Shown in pieces: positions 35,521 to 45,623 of a DNA stretch of 64,000 nucleotides. The notes beneath the pieces were generated by a model. That model did not search any database. It saw nothing but the letters and a program-made list of their open reading frames with translations, and was not told where the DNA came from. Position 1 is the first letter of the stretch. The number at the start of each line of letters is the position of its first letter. A program made the position numbers and the translations under genes. Source of the stretch: Plantactinospora sp. BC1. Lineage in GTDB: Bacteria > Actinomycetota > Actinomycetes > Mycobacteriales > Micromonosporaceae. The stretch spans positions 1,116,001-1,180,000 of the forward strand of contig NZ_CP028158.1 in assembly GCF_003030345.1 (NCBI RefSeq), read 5' to 3'.

Positions 35521-37008
35521 TCAGCCTTGCCGGTCCGGGTGGTTCGCCGGGCGCGTACCGTCGGGCCGGGGCTGGTCCGCGCCGATCCGCAACCTCGCCA
35601 CGCCGGCCCGCAGCCCGACCCAGCGGGTCAGCGTCCGGCGGGACGGCACCGCCGCCACCGCGGCCGGGACCTCGGCCGGCACCTCCGGACCGGCCGGCGC
35701 CGCGCCGTCGACCAGGGCGGGAGCGTCGAGCGACGGCGAACCGTCGACCAGGGCGGGAGTGCCGAGCGGCTCGTCGGCCCGTGCGGGTGCGATGGTCGGG
35801 GCGTCGAACGAGGACGCCCGTCCCGCCCCCTCGGTCGCCGGCTCGGGCAGCGCACCGCCCCGGGCGATGTCGGCGACCACCATCGCGGGATCGGTCTCGA
35901 AGAGGGCCAGCCCGGCGGCCCGCTGCCGCTCGCCGGCCGTACCGTCGGCGAGCCGGACCAGGGTCGGGCCCAGTTCGGCGACCCGGCGTACCCAGGTCGC
36001 CACCCCGGCCCGGGCCATGGTGGCCGCGTTCGCCCGGCCGTGTCCGGGGATCGGCCGGTAGGTCGCGACCGGCAGGCCGCAGGCCATCGCCTCCAGCGCG
36101 GTGAGTCCACCGGCGTTCTCCACCAGCACGTCGGCGGCGCGCAGCAGCTCCGGCATGTCGTCGACCCAGCCGAAGACGTATCCGGTGCGGCGCCGCTCCA
36201 GCCGGCGCAGCAGCGTCTCGTTCCGGCCGCAGACCACCACCGGGACCGCCACCCCGGTACGCGCGATCTCGGCCGCCGTCCGGGCCACCGCGCCGACGCC
36301 CCAGGAGCCGGCGACCAGCAGCGCGAGCCGGGCGTCGACGGGCAGCCCGAGTCGCTCCCGGGCGCGGCGCTTCTCGGCCGGCGAGCCCGGGCGGAAACCG
36401 GCCGAGACCAGTCGGCCGGCCACCCGGACCTCGCCGGCACCGAGCGCCCGGGCCTCGGCCCGGGTGGTGCGGTGCGCGGCGCAGTGCACGTCGATGCCGG
36501 GCGAGACCCAGATCGGGTTCACCGCGAAGTCGGTCAGATAGGTGACCACCGGTACGGCGAGCCGCCCGTCCCGGCGCAGCGGCCCGACGATCTGGCTGAC
36601 CACCGGGTACGTCGACACCACCGCCCGGGTGTCCGGGGGCAGCATCCGGAGTACCCGGGGCCACACCGGCCGGAGCAGCGCCCGGGTGATCGGCGCGGCC
36701 CGGCTGAAGTTCCCGCCGATCGCGAAGAGCAGCCCGTAGATCCACGGCAGCCGGCTCAGCATGCCGTGGTAGGTGCCGCGCAGCAGCCGGCCCAGTCCCC
36801 ACGGGAAGATGTCGGCCAGGTCCACGCAGTCGGCGAGCAGACCGCGTTCGCGCAGCCGGCCGGCGAGTTCCCGGCTCGCGCCGTCGTGTCCGGCCCCCGC
36901 GCTGGCGTAGATGATCATTACGCGCGGACGCCGCTCACCGACGCCGCTGGCGGGCGGCTCGGACGCCTCCTTGCGGTTCGCCTCGGACCGCCCGGATCTG
37001 AACGTCAT
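35521..37008 (-). CDS. MGDG-synthase/MurG-like glycosyltransferase (GT28)
   Basis: The 495-residue protein has the N-terminal MGDG-synthase domain (VMIIYASAGAGHDGASRELAGRL near 30; VVSTYPVVSQI) and a C-terminal nucleotide-sugar-binding domain (LVAGSWGVGAVARTA; VFGWVDDMPELLRAADVLVENAGGLTALEAMACGLP). Such enzymes glycosylate lipids on the membrane. The last 130 residues are a low-complexity Ala/Pro/Asp extension with repeated APALVDG-type units. The start is uncertain: ATG 37008 has no strong ribosome site, and ATG 36918 would begin just before the first strand. Its position beside the hopanoid operon makes a lipid acceptor plausible. Confidence 0.83.
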   Translation of the reverse strand: MTFRSGRSEANRKEASEPPASGVGERRPRVMIIYASAGAGHDGASRELAGRLRERGLLADCVDLADIFPWGLGRLLRGTYHGMLSRLPWIYGLLFAIGGNFSRAAPITRALLRPVWPRVLRMLPPDTRAVVSTYPVVSQIVGPLRRDGRLAVPVVTYLTDFAVNPIWVSPGIDVHCAAHRTTRAEARALGAGEVRVAGRLVSAGFRPGSPAEKRRARERLGLPVDARLALLVAGSWGVGAVARTAAEIARTGVAVPVVVCGRNETLLRRLERRRTGYVFGWVDDMPELLRAADVLVENAGGLTALEAMACGLPVATYRPIPGHGRANAATMARAGVATWVRRVAELGPTLVRLADGTAGERQRAAGLALFETDPAMVVADIARGGALPEPATEGAGRASSFDAPTIAPARADEPLGTPALVDGSPSLDAPALVDGAAPAGPEVPAEVPAAVAAVPSRRTLTRWVGLRAGVARLRIGADQPRPDGTRPANHPDRQG

Positions 37009-37218
37009 CCGGCCATCTACCCGCAGGAGGTGCGAAGAATCCTCGGAAGGCCGGACCGGCTTCCGTCGGGCGGCAGCGGAACCTTTCCGGCACCGCATCT
37101 GCCCGAACCCCCCGACCCGGACCTGCGGCCGGACGTAGACTCCGGATACCCCGCGACGCTCCGGTCGAAGCGCGAATCGGCGCCACCGGTCGCAGCCCCG
37201 GCCCACCGGGAGGTCGCC

Positions 37219-38478
37219 ATGCGGGTCCTGATCGTCACCGCCGGCTCCCTCGGCGACGTCGCGCCCTACACCGGGCTCGGTGCCCGGTTACGGGCCGCCG
37301 GTCACCGGGTGGCGCTCGCCGCCCCCGAGCCGTACGCCGACCTGGTCACCGGAGCCGGCCTGGACTTCCGGCCGATCGCCGGGGACCTGTCGGCGCTGCG
37401 GGCCGCCCACGCCGGAGGACACCGCTCCCGGAGCCTGCCGGTCGCCCCCGAGCTGGTCGAGTTCGTCCGGCTCGGCGGCCGGTTCGTCGCCGAGGTCGGC
37501 ACCGGCATCGCGACCGCGGCCGGGGCGGACACCGAGGTACTGCTGCTGTCCAGCACGACCGCACCGCTGGGCTACTCGGTGGCGCAGTACCACAACATCC
37601 CGTGCCTCGGGGTCTTCCTCCAGCCGACCGCTCCCACCCGGGCGTTCCCGCCGGTCGTACTCGGGGTGCGCTCGCTGGGCGGCTGGGGCAACCGGCTCGC
37701 CGGCCGGCTCGGTCGGCTCCTCGTCGACCGGGTGTACGCCGACGCCTCCCGGCGGCTGCGCGCCGAACTCGGCCTGCCACCGGTCGGACTCGGCGCCCTG
37801 GCCCGGCTGGCCGACGGGGACGGCTGGGCGGTGCTGCACGGGTACAGCCCCGCCGTGCTGCCCCGGCCACCGGACTGGCCGGCCGGGCTGGACGTGGTCG
37901 GCTACTGGTGGCCGGCGGCCCGCCCCGGCTGGCAGCCGCCGACCGAACTGGTCGACTTCCTCGCCACCGGCCCACCCCCGGTCTACGTCGGCTTCGGCAG
38001 CCTGGCCGACACCGGGAACGGACTGCACGCCCTGGTCGCCGGTGCGCTGCGCCGGGCCGGCGTACGCGGCGTGTTGCAGGGGATGCGGGACGCCGGCACG
38101 GCCCGGGTCGAGGACCGGGACGGGGACCTGATCACCGTCGGGGACGTACCGCACGACTGGCTCTTTCCGCAGATGGCCGCGCTGGTCCACCACGCCGGCT
38201 GCGGCACCACGGGTGCGGGTCTGCGGGCCGGGGTGCCGGCGGTGCCGGTACCGGTCTTCGCCGACCAGCCGTTCTGGGCCGCCCGGCTGACCGCCCTCGG
38301 GGTCGGTCCGACGGTGCTGCCGTTCCGCCGGCTCGACGAGGCCGGGCTGGCCACCGCGATCCGGGCCGCGGTGGCCGAGCCGGGGCTGCGGCGCCGGGCG
38401 GAGGCCCTCGCCGACCTGATGGCGGCCGAGGACGGTGCCGGCGCGGTGGTGGCCGTGGTCGACCGGCTGGCCCGTTGA
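37219..38478 (+). CDS. UGT-type (GT1) glycosyltransferase
   Basis: The 419-residue protein begins MRVLIVTAGSLGDVAPYTGLGARLRAAGH, typical of sterol- and macrolide-type glycosyltransferases, and has the C-terminal donor-binding region VGFGSLAD, VGDVPHDWLFPQMAALVHHAGCGTTGAGLRAGVP and PVFADQPFWAARL. GGGAGG lies six bases before ATG 37219. It is divergent from the GT28 gene with about 210 bases between starts. The acceptor may be a terpenoid or lipid; it is not determined by sequence. Confidence 0.9.
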   Translation: MRVLIVTAGSLGDVAPYTGLGARLRAAGHRVALAAPEPYADLVTGAGLDFRPIAGDLSALRAAHAGGHRSRSLPVAPELVEFVRLGGRFVAEVGTGIATAAGADTEVLLLSSTTAPLGYSVAQYHNIPCLGVFLQPTAPTRAFPPVVLGVRSLGGWGNRLAGRLGRLLVDRVYADASRRLRAELGLPPVGLGALARLADGDGWAVLHGYSPAVLPRPPDWPAGLDVVGYWWPAARPGWQPPTELVDFLATGPPPVYVGFGSLADTGNGLHALVAGALRRAGVRGVLQGMRDAGTARVEDRDGDLITVGDVPHDWLFPQMAALVHHAGCGTTGAGLRAGVPAVPVPVFADQPFWAARLTALGVGPTVLPFRRLDEAGLATAIRAAVAEPGLRRRAEALADLMAAEDGAGAVVAVVDRLAR

Positions 38479-38511
38479 CCGGCCGACCACGACCCGCTCG
38501 ATCCCGGCCCG

Positions 38512-38645
38512 CCCGCACCCCGGACGGCCGGTCCCGCACCACCGCGCGGTCCCGCACCCCGGACGGCCGGTCCCGCAGTGCCGCGCTGTCCCGCACCCCG
38601 GACGGCCGGTCCCGCACCGCCGCGCGGTCCCGCAGCGCCGCGCTC
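38512..38645. repeat. 39-bp tandem repeat, three units plus a partial unit
   Basis: Three nearly identical 39-base units lie at 38512-38550, 38551-38589 and 38590-38628, followed by a partial copy to 38645. Each begins CCCGCACCCCGGACGGCCGG. The array fills the gap between the convergent glycosyltransferase (ends 38478) and solute-binding protein (ends 38644) genes. The unit contains CCGG-rich inverted segments and may fold, so a transcription-end role is possible. Confidence 0.9.
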
Positions 38646-39960
38646 AGAGCTTCTCGTAGCAGGGCCCGTCCAGGGCGTACGCCTGCGCGGTCGGGCCGGC
38701 GGTCAACGGCCGGACCTGGCTGACCCCGGTCGGTGCGGCCCGGTCCGGCCGGTACACCGCGGTGACCCGGACCGCGCCGTCGTTCGGGCCGGCGGCGTAG
38801 TTGCCGGCACCGGCCGGCAGCATGCCCTCGTAGTCGACCGACGTCAGCGACTTCACCGCCGCCAGCAGCCCGGCCCGGGTCAGGTCGCCGTCGGCCACCG
38901 CCTTGGTCAGCGCCGCCTTCATCGGGTACGACCAGACCCAGCCGGAGGTGTACCCGTCGTTCGGGGTGATCTGGCCCAGTGCCTGCCGCAACGCCTGGTG
39001 CCCGGGGGTGTCGGTGCCCCACGAGTCCCACGGAGCGGTCTGCTCGTAGCGGGCCAGCAGGGCGGGGGCGGCGGCACTGGCCAACAGCGCCGGGTTCCAG
39101 GTCGGGCTGGTGCCGATGAACCGGCCGGTGAAGCCCCGGGCCGCCGCCTGGCCGACGATCGCCGCCGCGTCGGCCGGCCCCATGGTCAGGATCACCAGGT
39201 CGGGCCGGCCGGAGAGGATCGCCTGGATGGCACCGGCCTGCTTGTCGGCGCCGGAGTCGGTCTTCACCGCGCTGAAGGTCATCCCGAGGCTCTGCGCGCC
39301 GAGCTTCGCGCCGGCCGCCGCGTCGTCGCCGTAGTCGCCGGCCAGGTGTACGGCCAGCACCGACTTGACCCCGTGCGCCTCGCGGGCGTAGTCGAGCGCG
39401 TTCATCGACTCCAGGCAGTAGTTCGCGCCGGACTCGACGATCACGTCCTCGAAGGCGTACGCCGAGGTCCAGGCGGCCGGCGCCGCGACCACGCTGCTGG
39501 CCTTCATGTCGGCCAGGATGGCGGCGGTGGTCGGCGAGCCGAGGGTCTGGGCCAGGGCCAGCACGTTCGGCTTCATCTCCTGGTACGCCTGGTTGTGCGT
39601 CTGCGGGTTGTATTTGTTGTCCCGGATCCAGCGGGTCACGTCGACCTCGTAGTCGCCGATCCCGCCGGCCGTGTTCACCCGCTTCCAGAACGCCTTCTGC
39701 GCGTCGGTGATCGGCACCGCCAGCGCCCGGAACGGCCCCTCGGTCAGGTCGGAGATGATGCCGAGGTAGATGCAGCCCTTGTTCCGGTCCACCGCCTCCG
39801 GGCACGGCTCGGCGGTGACCCCGACGTCGGTCTTCACCCCGGAGGCGTCGGTCTCGGTGTCCCCGCCGCGACAGGCGGCGAGTGCGGCGCAGAGCAGCAG
39901 GGCGACGGTCGCGGCGGCGATCCGACGCGGTCCGGAGCCGGACGGTCTGTTCCTTCCCAT
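38644..39960 (-). CDS. branched-chain-amino-acid-type ABC substrate-binding lipoprotein
   Basis: The 438-residue protein is a periplasmic-binding-protein type I (LivK-like). A lipoprotein signal ends in LAAC (Cys near residue 30). Family features include IYLGIISDLTEGPFRALAVPITDAQKAFWKRVN and SVLAVHLAGDYGDDAAAGAKL. It has Cys pairs (PCPEAVDRNKGC) that may form a disulfide. It is the last gene of the six-gene leftward operon and presumably gives the transporter its specificity, which the acyl-CoA ligase suggests could be a carboxylic acid rather than an amino acid. Confidence 0.9.
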   Translation of the reverse strand: MGRNRPSGSGPRRIAAATVALLLCAALAACRGGDTETDASGVKTDVGVTAEPCPEAVDRNKGCIYLGIISDLTEGPFRALAVPITDAQKAFWKRVNTAGGIGDYEVDVTRWIRDNKYNPQTHNQAYQEMKPNVLALAQTLGSPTTAAILADMKASSVVAAPAAWTSAYAFEDVIVESGANYCLESMNALDYAREAHGVKSVLAVHLAGDYGDDAAAGAKLGAQSLGMTFSAVKTDSGADKQAGAIQAILSGRPDLVILTMGPADAAAIVGQAAARGFTGRFIGTSPTWNPALLASAAAPALLARYEQTAPWDSWGTDTPGHQALRQALGQITPNDGYTSGWVWSYPMKAALTKAVADGDLTRAGLLAAVKSLTSVDYEGMLPAGAGNYAAGPNDGAVRVTAVYRPDRAAPTGVSQVRPLTAGPTAQAYALDGPCYEKL

Positions 39961-39993
39961 GGCTACCTCACAGGTCGGTAGGAGCGGAGCAGC

Positions 39994-41121
39994 TCAGTAG
40001 GAGAACGGCCAGGTTTTCCAGTAGTTGCGGACCCGTACCCAGATCCCGAACAGGCCCCGGGGCTCGAAGATGAGGAAGACGACGAGAAGTACGCCGTAGA
40101 GGATCGTCTCCACCTGGAAGACGTTCGGCACCTCGTTCGGCTGGGCGCTGAGGAACGGCACCCACGCCTGCAACTCCCGGGTGAACCGGGGCAGCAGGGT
40201 GATGAAGAACGCCCCGGCGATCGCGCCGGAGATGGTGCCCGCGCCGCCGATCAGCACCATCGCGATGTACTGCACCGACAGCAGCAGGCTGAACGAGCCC
40301 GGGTCGAAGAACCCGGTGATGGTGTAGAGCAGCGCCCCGGCGCAGCCGGCGTACGCCGACGAGACGGCGAAGGCGATCGTCTTGTACCGGGCCAGGTTCA
40401 CCCCGATCACCCCGGCGGCGATGTCCCGGTCCCGGATCGCGGTGAACGCCCGCCCCACCTTCGAGCGGGCCAGGTTGGCGGCGGCCAGCGCGAAGCCGAG
40501 CAGGAGCAGCAGCATCAGCCAGTAGAGCTTCTGGTCCCGGGTGCCGAGCGGGCCGGTGGCGGCGATCGGCTGGCCGAAGAACTCCAGGGTGGCCGCCGGC
40601 CGGCCGACCCCGGCGCCGCCGGTCAGCGCCGACCACTCGCTGAAGACGTGCTGTCCGATGAAGACCAGGCCGAGGGTGACGATCGCCAGGTAGAGCCCGC
40701 GCAGCCGGGTGGCGAGCGGGGCGACGAGGATCCCGGCCAGCCCGGCGAGCAGGCCGGCGGCGGGGAGCCAGACCGCGATGTTGGTGACCCCGAAGCCGAT
40801 CACCCGGCCGTCCGGGTCGCCGCTGATCGCCGCCGCCGTGTAGGCGCCGACGGCGAGGAAGAACGCGTGCCCCAGCGAGACCTGGCCGGCGTACCCGGTG
40901 ACGAGTCCCAGCCCGATCGCCCCGATCGCGGCGACGCAGCAGAGCGCCAGCAGTTGCAGCCACTCGTCGGTGAGCAGGAACGGCAGGCAGAGGGCGACGG
41001 CCAGCAGTCCGGCCACCGCCACCCGCTTGCCCCGGGTGTCGAAGAGGGCCAGCTCGCTGGCGTACGAGGTGTGCAGCTCCGGCCGGCCGCGCGGCCGGGT
41101 ACGCCGCCCCGCGATCGTCAT
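39994..41121 (-). CDS. livM: branched-chain-type ABC permease LivM
   Basis: The 375-residue membrane protein has about nine to ten hydrophobic segments and the LivM signatures GYAGQVSLGHAFFLAVGAYT, RLRGLYLAIVTLGL and SKVGRAFTAIRDRDIAAGVIGVN (the cytoplasmic ATPase contact). ATG 41121 overlaps the livH stop. It would form the channel with LivH. Confidence 0.93.
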   Translation of the reverse strand: MTIAGRRTRPRGRPELHTSYASELALFDTRGKRVAVAGLLAVALCLPFLLTDEWLQLLALCCVAAIGAIGLGLVTGYAGQVSLGHAFFLAVGAYTAAAISGDPDGRVIGFGVTNIAVWLPAAGLLAGLAGILVAPLATRLRGLYLAIVTLGLVFIGQHVFSEWSALTGGAGVGRPAATLEFFGQPIAATGPLGTRDQKLYWLMLLLLLGFALAAANLARSKVGRAFTAIRDRDIAAGVIGVNLARYKTIAFAVSSAYAGCAGALLYTITGFFDPGSFSLLLSVQYIAMVLIGGAGTISGAIAGAFFITLLPRFTRELQAWVPFLSAQPNEVPNVFQVETILYGVLLVVFLIFEPRGLFGIWVRVRNYWKTWPFSY

Positions 41122-42008
41122 ACCCGCTCGACCTCCCTGGTGCCGAAGAGCCCGTACGGGCGGACGAGCAGGACCAGCAGCATCAGCACGTACGGGCTGA
41201 TCACCGAGACGTTGCCGCCGAGCCAGGGCGCGTGCTGCTGGTAGCTGGCGGTGAGTTCCTGGATCGTCCCGACGGCCAGCCCGCCGACCACCGCGCCGGG
41301 CAGCGAGTCCAGCCCACCGAGGATGATCACCGGCAGGGCGGTCAGCGCGATCAGCCAGAGCGCGGCGTCGACGCTGGCTCCGGCGGCGGCGAAGGTGCCG
41401 GCCACCGCCGCCAGGCCACCGGCCAGCCCCCAGGAGAGGGCGAAGACGGCGCCGACCGAGACGCCCTGGGCCAGCGCCGCCTCCTGGTCGTAGGCGGCGG
41501 CCCGCATCGCCAGCCCCATCCGGGTGTAGCGGAAGAAGGCGAAGAGCCCGGCGATCAGCACGGCGGTGGCGAGCAGCGCGGCGAGGTGCCGCTGTTGCAG
41601 GTCGATCGCGGTGCCGGGGACCGCCACGGTGCGCAGTCCCCACGGGTCGCCGACGTGCCGGACGTCGAGTCCGATGAAGCCGTTGACCACCACCCGGACG
41701 GCGACGTCCACCCCGAGGGTGATGATGGCGACCACGAACGCGGGCCGGCCGACCATCGGGCGTACCGCCACCCGTTCCACCCCGAGCGCCAGCCCGGCGG
41801 TGAGCACGGCGGCGACCGGTACGGCCACCCAGAAGCCGACCGGCCCGGCCAGGTAGGTGACCAGGACCGCGCCGGCGAGCATGAAGGCGGGCTGGGCGAA
41901 GCTGATCACCCGGGTCGCCTTGTAGATGATGACGAAGCCGAGGGCGAGCAGGGCGTAGACGCTGCCGGTGCCCAGGCCGCGCAGCAGGCTCTCGGCGAGT
42001 TCGGTCAT
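41118..42008 (-). CDS. livH: branched-chain-type ABC permease LivH
   Basis: The 296-residue membrane protein has about eight hydrophobic segments and LivH features: LGTGSVYALLALGFVIIYKATRVISFAQPAFMLAG at the N-terminus, TRMGLAMRAAAYDQEAALAQGVSV (ATPase contact) and VILGGLDSLPGAVVGGLAVG. Start and stop overlap both neighbouring genes by four bases. Confidence 0.93.
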   Translation of the reverse strand: MTELAESLLRGLGTGSVYALLALGFVIIYKATRVISFAQPAFMLAGAVLVTYLAGPVGFWVAVPVAAVLTAGLALGVERVAVRPMVGRPAFVVAIITLGVDVAVRVVVNGFIGLDVRHVGDPWGLRTVAVPGTAIDLQQRHLAALLATAVLIAGLFAFFRYTRMGLAMRAAAYDQEAALAQGVSVGAVFALSWGLAGGLAAVAGTFAAAGASVDAALWLIALTALPVIILGGLDSLPGAVVGGLAVGTIQELTASYQQHAPWLGGNVSVISPYVLMLLVLLVRPYGLFGTREVERV

Positions 42009-43981
42009 CCCGCCTCCCCCGGGTCGGTCTTCGCCGGCCCGCGCCGGTACAGCTCGTCGATCAGGTCGGCGAACCGTTCGGCGACGGCGGCCCGGCGTAC
42101 CTTCTGGGTGGCGGTCAGCTCACCGTCGTCGTGGTCGAGTTCCCTGGGCAGCAGCGCGAACCGCCGGATCTGCTCGACCGGGGGCCGCCCGGCGTTGACC
42201 GTCGCGACCAGTCCCTCGACCAGGGCCCGGACCTCGGGTTTGCCGGCCAGGTCGCGATAGGTGGTGTACGCCAGCCCGCCGCGCTGCGCCCACTCCCCCA
42301 CGGTCTCCAGCTCGATCCCGATCAGCGCGGTCAGGTACGGCCGGCGGTCGCCGACCAGGATCGCCTCCTTGACGTACGGCGACGCCTTCAGCGCGTTCTC
42401 GATCTCGGAGGGGCCGACGTTCTTGCCACCCGCCGTGATCATGATGTCCTTGGCCCGGTCGGTGATCCGCACGTGCGTGCCGTCGACCCACTCGCCGACG
42501 TCGCCGGTCCGCAGCCACCCGTCGGCGTCGAGCACCGCCGCCGTCGCCGCCGGATCCCGGTAGTAGCCGGCGAAGACGCCTCCGTGCCGGGTCAGGATCT
42601 CGCCGGTCTCCTCGTCGATCCGCAGCTCGACGCCGGGGTGCGGCTCGCCGACGGTGCCGAGCCGGACCCGGCCCGGCCGGTTGCCGGTGGCGACGGCGGT
42701 GTTCTCGGTCATCCCGTACACCTCGTGCATCGGGACGCCGATGCCCATGAAGAACCGCAGCACGTCCGGGGCGATCGGGGCGGCACCGGAGGCGGCGTAC
42801 CGGACCCGGCGCATCCCGATCCGCACCCGCAGCGCCCGGTAGCAGAAGAGCCAGCCGATCGCGTACCCCAGTCGGGTGGCGGCGGTGTGCCGGCCACCGG
42901 TCCGGACCAGCGTGCCGGCGATCCGGTCGGCGACCCCGAGCCACAGCCGGGCGTTCCACCGTTTGACCGGCGAGGCGTTGGCCAGCCGGACGGTCACCCC
43001 GGCGAGGATCTTCTCCCAGATCCGGGGTACTCCGAACAGGATCGTCGGCTGCACCTCCCGCAGGTTCGCCCGCACGGTGTCGATCGACTCGGCGAACGCC
43101 ACCTGCACCCCGGCACCGGCGTTGAACCAGGTGGTGAAGATCCGCTCCGCGACGTGGCAGAGCGGCAGGTACGACAGCAGCAGGTCGTGCGGTCCCGGCG
43201 GCGGATCGGTGAACCCGCCGTCGTCGACGAGTACCCGGATCGCGAAGTCCACGTTGGCCACGGTCAGCATCGCGCCCTTGGCCGGCCCGGTCGTACCGGA
43301 GGTGTAGATCAGCGTGGCGACGTCCCCGGCGGTCGCCGCCGCCATCCGGGCGGCCACCGCCCCGGGCTCGGCGGCCCGGTGCTCGGCGCCGATCGCCAGC
43401 AGTTCGTCCCAGCCGAGCAGCGCAGGATGCCGGTAGCGGTGCCGGATGCCGCGCGGTTCGAGATAGACGATCCGCTCCAGCTCCGGGCAGTCGGCGGCGA
43501 CCTCCAGCGCCTTGTCGACCTGCTCCTGGTCCTCGGCGATCAGCACCCGGGCGCCGGAGTGCGAGAGCAGGTAACCGACCTCCGGCGCCGGATTGGTCGG
43601 ATAGAGCCCGACCGTCATCGCCCGCAGCGCCACGGTCGCCACGTCGGTGAAGAGCCACTCCCGACGGTTCTCCGCGTGGATCGCCACCCGGTCGCCCGGC
43701 TGCACGCCGAGCGCCAGCAGCCCGTGCGCCACGGTCTGCACCGTGTCCCAGTAGTCGGCCCAGGTCACCTCCGCCCAGATGCCCCGGTCCTTCTCCCGCA
43801 TCGCCACCGCGTCCGGGGTGGCGAGGGCGCGGTCGCGGACGCGTACCGCGATGGTGCTGGCCGGGACGGCGTCGCCGGACGGGCCGGCGGCGGTGGTGGT
43901 CGCGACGCCGGCCGGGTCGTCGCCGGTCGGATCGCCGGTCGGGTCGCCGGTCGGTGCGGTTGCGGCGCGGGGATCGGTCAT
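42005..43981 (-). CDS. AMP-forming long-chain acyl-CoA synthetase (FadD15-like)
   Basis: The 658-residue enzyme activates a carboxylic acid to its CoA thioester. ANL-family motifs are visible: ATP-binding LIYTSGTTGPAKGAM (near 218), YGMTENTAVATGN, the TGD of GWLRTGDVGEW, and KDIMITAGGKNVGPSEIEN. Length is as expected. The first 40 residues are a low-complexity Thr/Gly/Asp tail encoded by short GTCGCCGGTCGG-type repeats (43918-43960). The gene is embedded between livG and livH with four-base overlaps on both sides, so uptake and activation of the same acid is likely. Confidence 0.92.
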   Translation of the reverse strand: MTDPRAATAPTGDPTGDPTGDDPAGVATTTAAGPSGDAVPASTIAVRVRDRALATPDAVAMREKDRGIWAEVTWADYWDTVQTVAHGLLALGVQPGDRVAIHAENRREWLFTDVATVALRAMTVGLYPTNPAPEVGYLLSHSGARVLIAEDQEQVDKALEVAADCPELERIVYLEPRGIRHRYRHPALLGWDELLAIGAEHRAAEPGAVAARMAAATAGDVATLIYTSGTTGPAKGAMLTVANVDFAIRVLVDDGGFTDPPPGPHDLLLSYLPLCHVAERIFTTWFNAGAGVQVAFAESIDTVRANLREVQPTILFGVPRIWEKILAGVTVRLANASPVKRWNARLWLGVADRIAGTLVRTGGRHTAATRLGYAIGWLFCYRALRVRIGMRRVRYAASGAAPIAPDVLRFFMGIGVPMHEVYGMTENTAVATGNRPGRVRLGTVGEPHPGVELRIDEETGEILTRHGGVFAGYYRDPAATAAVLDADGWLRTGDVGEWVDGTHVRITDRAKDIMITAGGKNVGPSEIENALKASPYVKEAILVGDRRPYLTALIGIELETVGEWAQRGGLAYTTYRDLAGKPEVRALVEGLVATVNAGRPPVEQIRRFALLPRELDHDDGELTATQKVRRAAVAERFADLIDELYRRGPAKTDPGEAG

Positions 43982-44831
43982 CGCGGCTCCTCCCGTCCCG
44001 GATCGCCGGCACGCTGCGCCGGTTTCGACGCGTCGCCGCCGAGGTAGGCCCGCACGACGTCCGGATGGTGCGGGATCTCCGCCGGGCTGCCGGTCGCCAC
44101 CACCTGACCGAAGTCGACCACCAGCACCCGGTCGGCCAGGTCCATCACCAGACCCATGTCGTGCTCGACCAGCACGATCGGGATGTCCAGCTCGTCGCGG
44201 ATGTCGAGGACGTACCGGGCCATGTCCTCGGTCTCCTCCAGGTTCATCCCGGCGACCGGCTCGTCGAGCAGCAGCAGTTTCGGCTCCATCGCCAGGGCCC
44301 GACCCAGCTCGACCCGCTTCTGCACCCCGTACGGGAGCAGACCCACCGGCATCCGCCGCCACCGTTCCAGTTCGAGGAAGTCCACGATCTCCTCGACGGC
44401 GGCCCGGTTGGCGATCTCGGCCCGGCGGGCCGAGCCGAGCCAGGCGATCGCGGCGAGCGGGCCGTAGCCGATGTGGTGGTGCCGGCCGAGCAGCAGGTTC
44501 TCCAGCACGGTGAGGTTGCCGAAGAGTTCGACGTTCTGGAAGGTCCGGGCCATGCCGAGCGCCGCGATGTGGTGCGGCCGGCGGCCGACCAGGTCCACCC
44601 CGTCGAAGACGACCCGACCGGTCTGCGGCCGGTACACCCCGGAGAGGACGTTGAAGATGGAGGTCTTGCCCGAGCCGTTCGGCCCGATGATGGCGAAGAG
44701 TTCGTGCCGGCCGACCGTGAAGCTCACCCCGTCGATGGCGCGTACGCCCGCGAAGTGCAGCCGGACGTCCTCGAACCGCAGGATCGGGTCGGCCTCGACC
44801 GGATCGGCGGCCCGTTGCCGCACCACCGCCG

Positions 44832-44835
<4 letters not shown>
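43978..44835 (-). CDS. livG: branched-chain-type ABC ATPase LivG
   Basis: The 285-residue ATPase has Walker A GPNGSGKTS, a Q-loop in MARTFQNVELF, a signature region LLPYGVQKRVELGRAL and Walker B LLLLDEPVAGMN. The signature is changed: YGVQ in place of the usual SGGQ, which may weaken ATP hydrolysis in one site. GTG 44835 overlaps the livF stop. It pairs with LivF. Confidence 0.92.

Positions 44836-45623
<788 letters not shown>

Noticed and set aside
34858-37218. 787-residue extension upstream of the UGT glycosyltransferase
   Set aside because: It runs opposite the transporter and GT28 genes and has the composition of an antisense shadow; ATG 37219 with GGGAGG is the real start.
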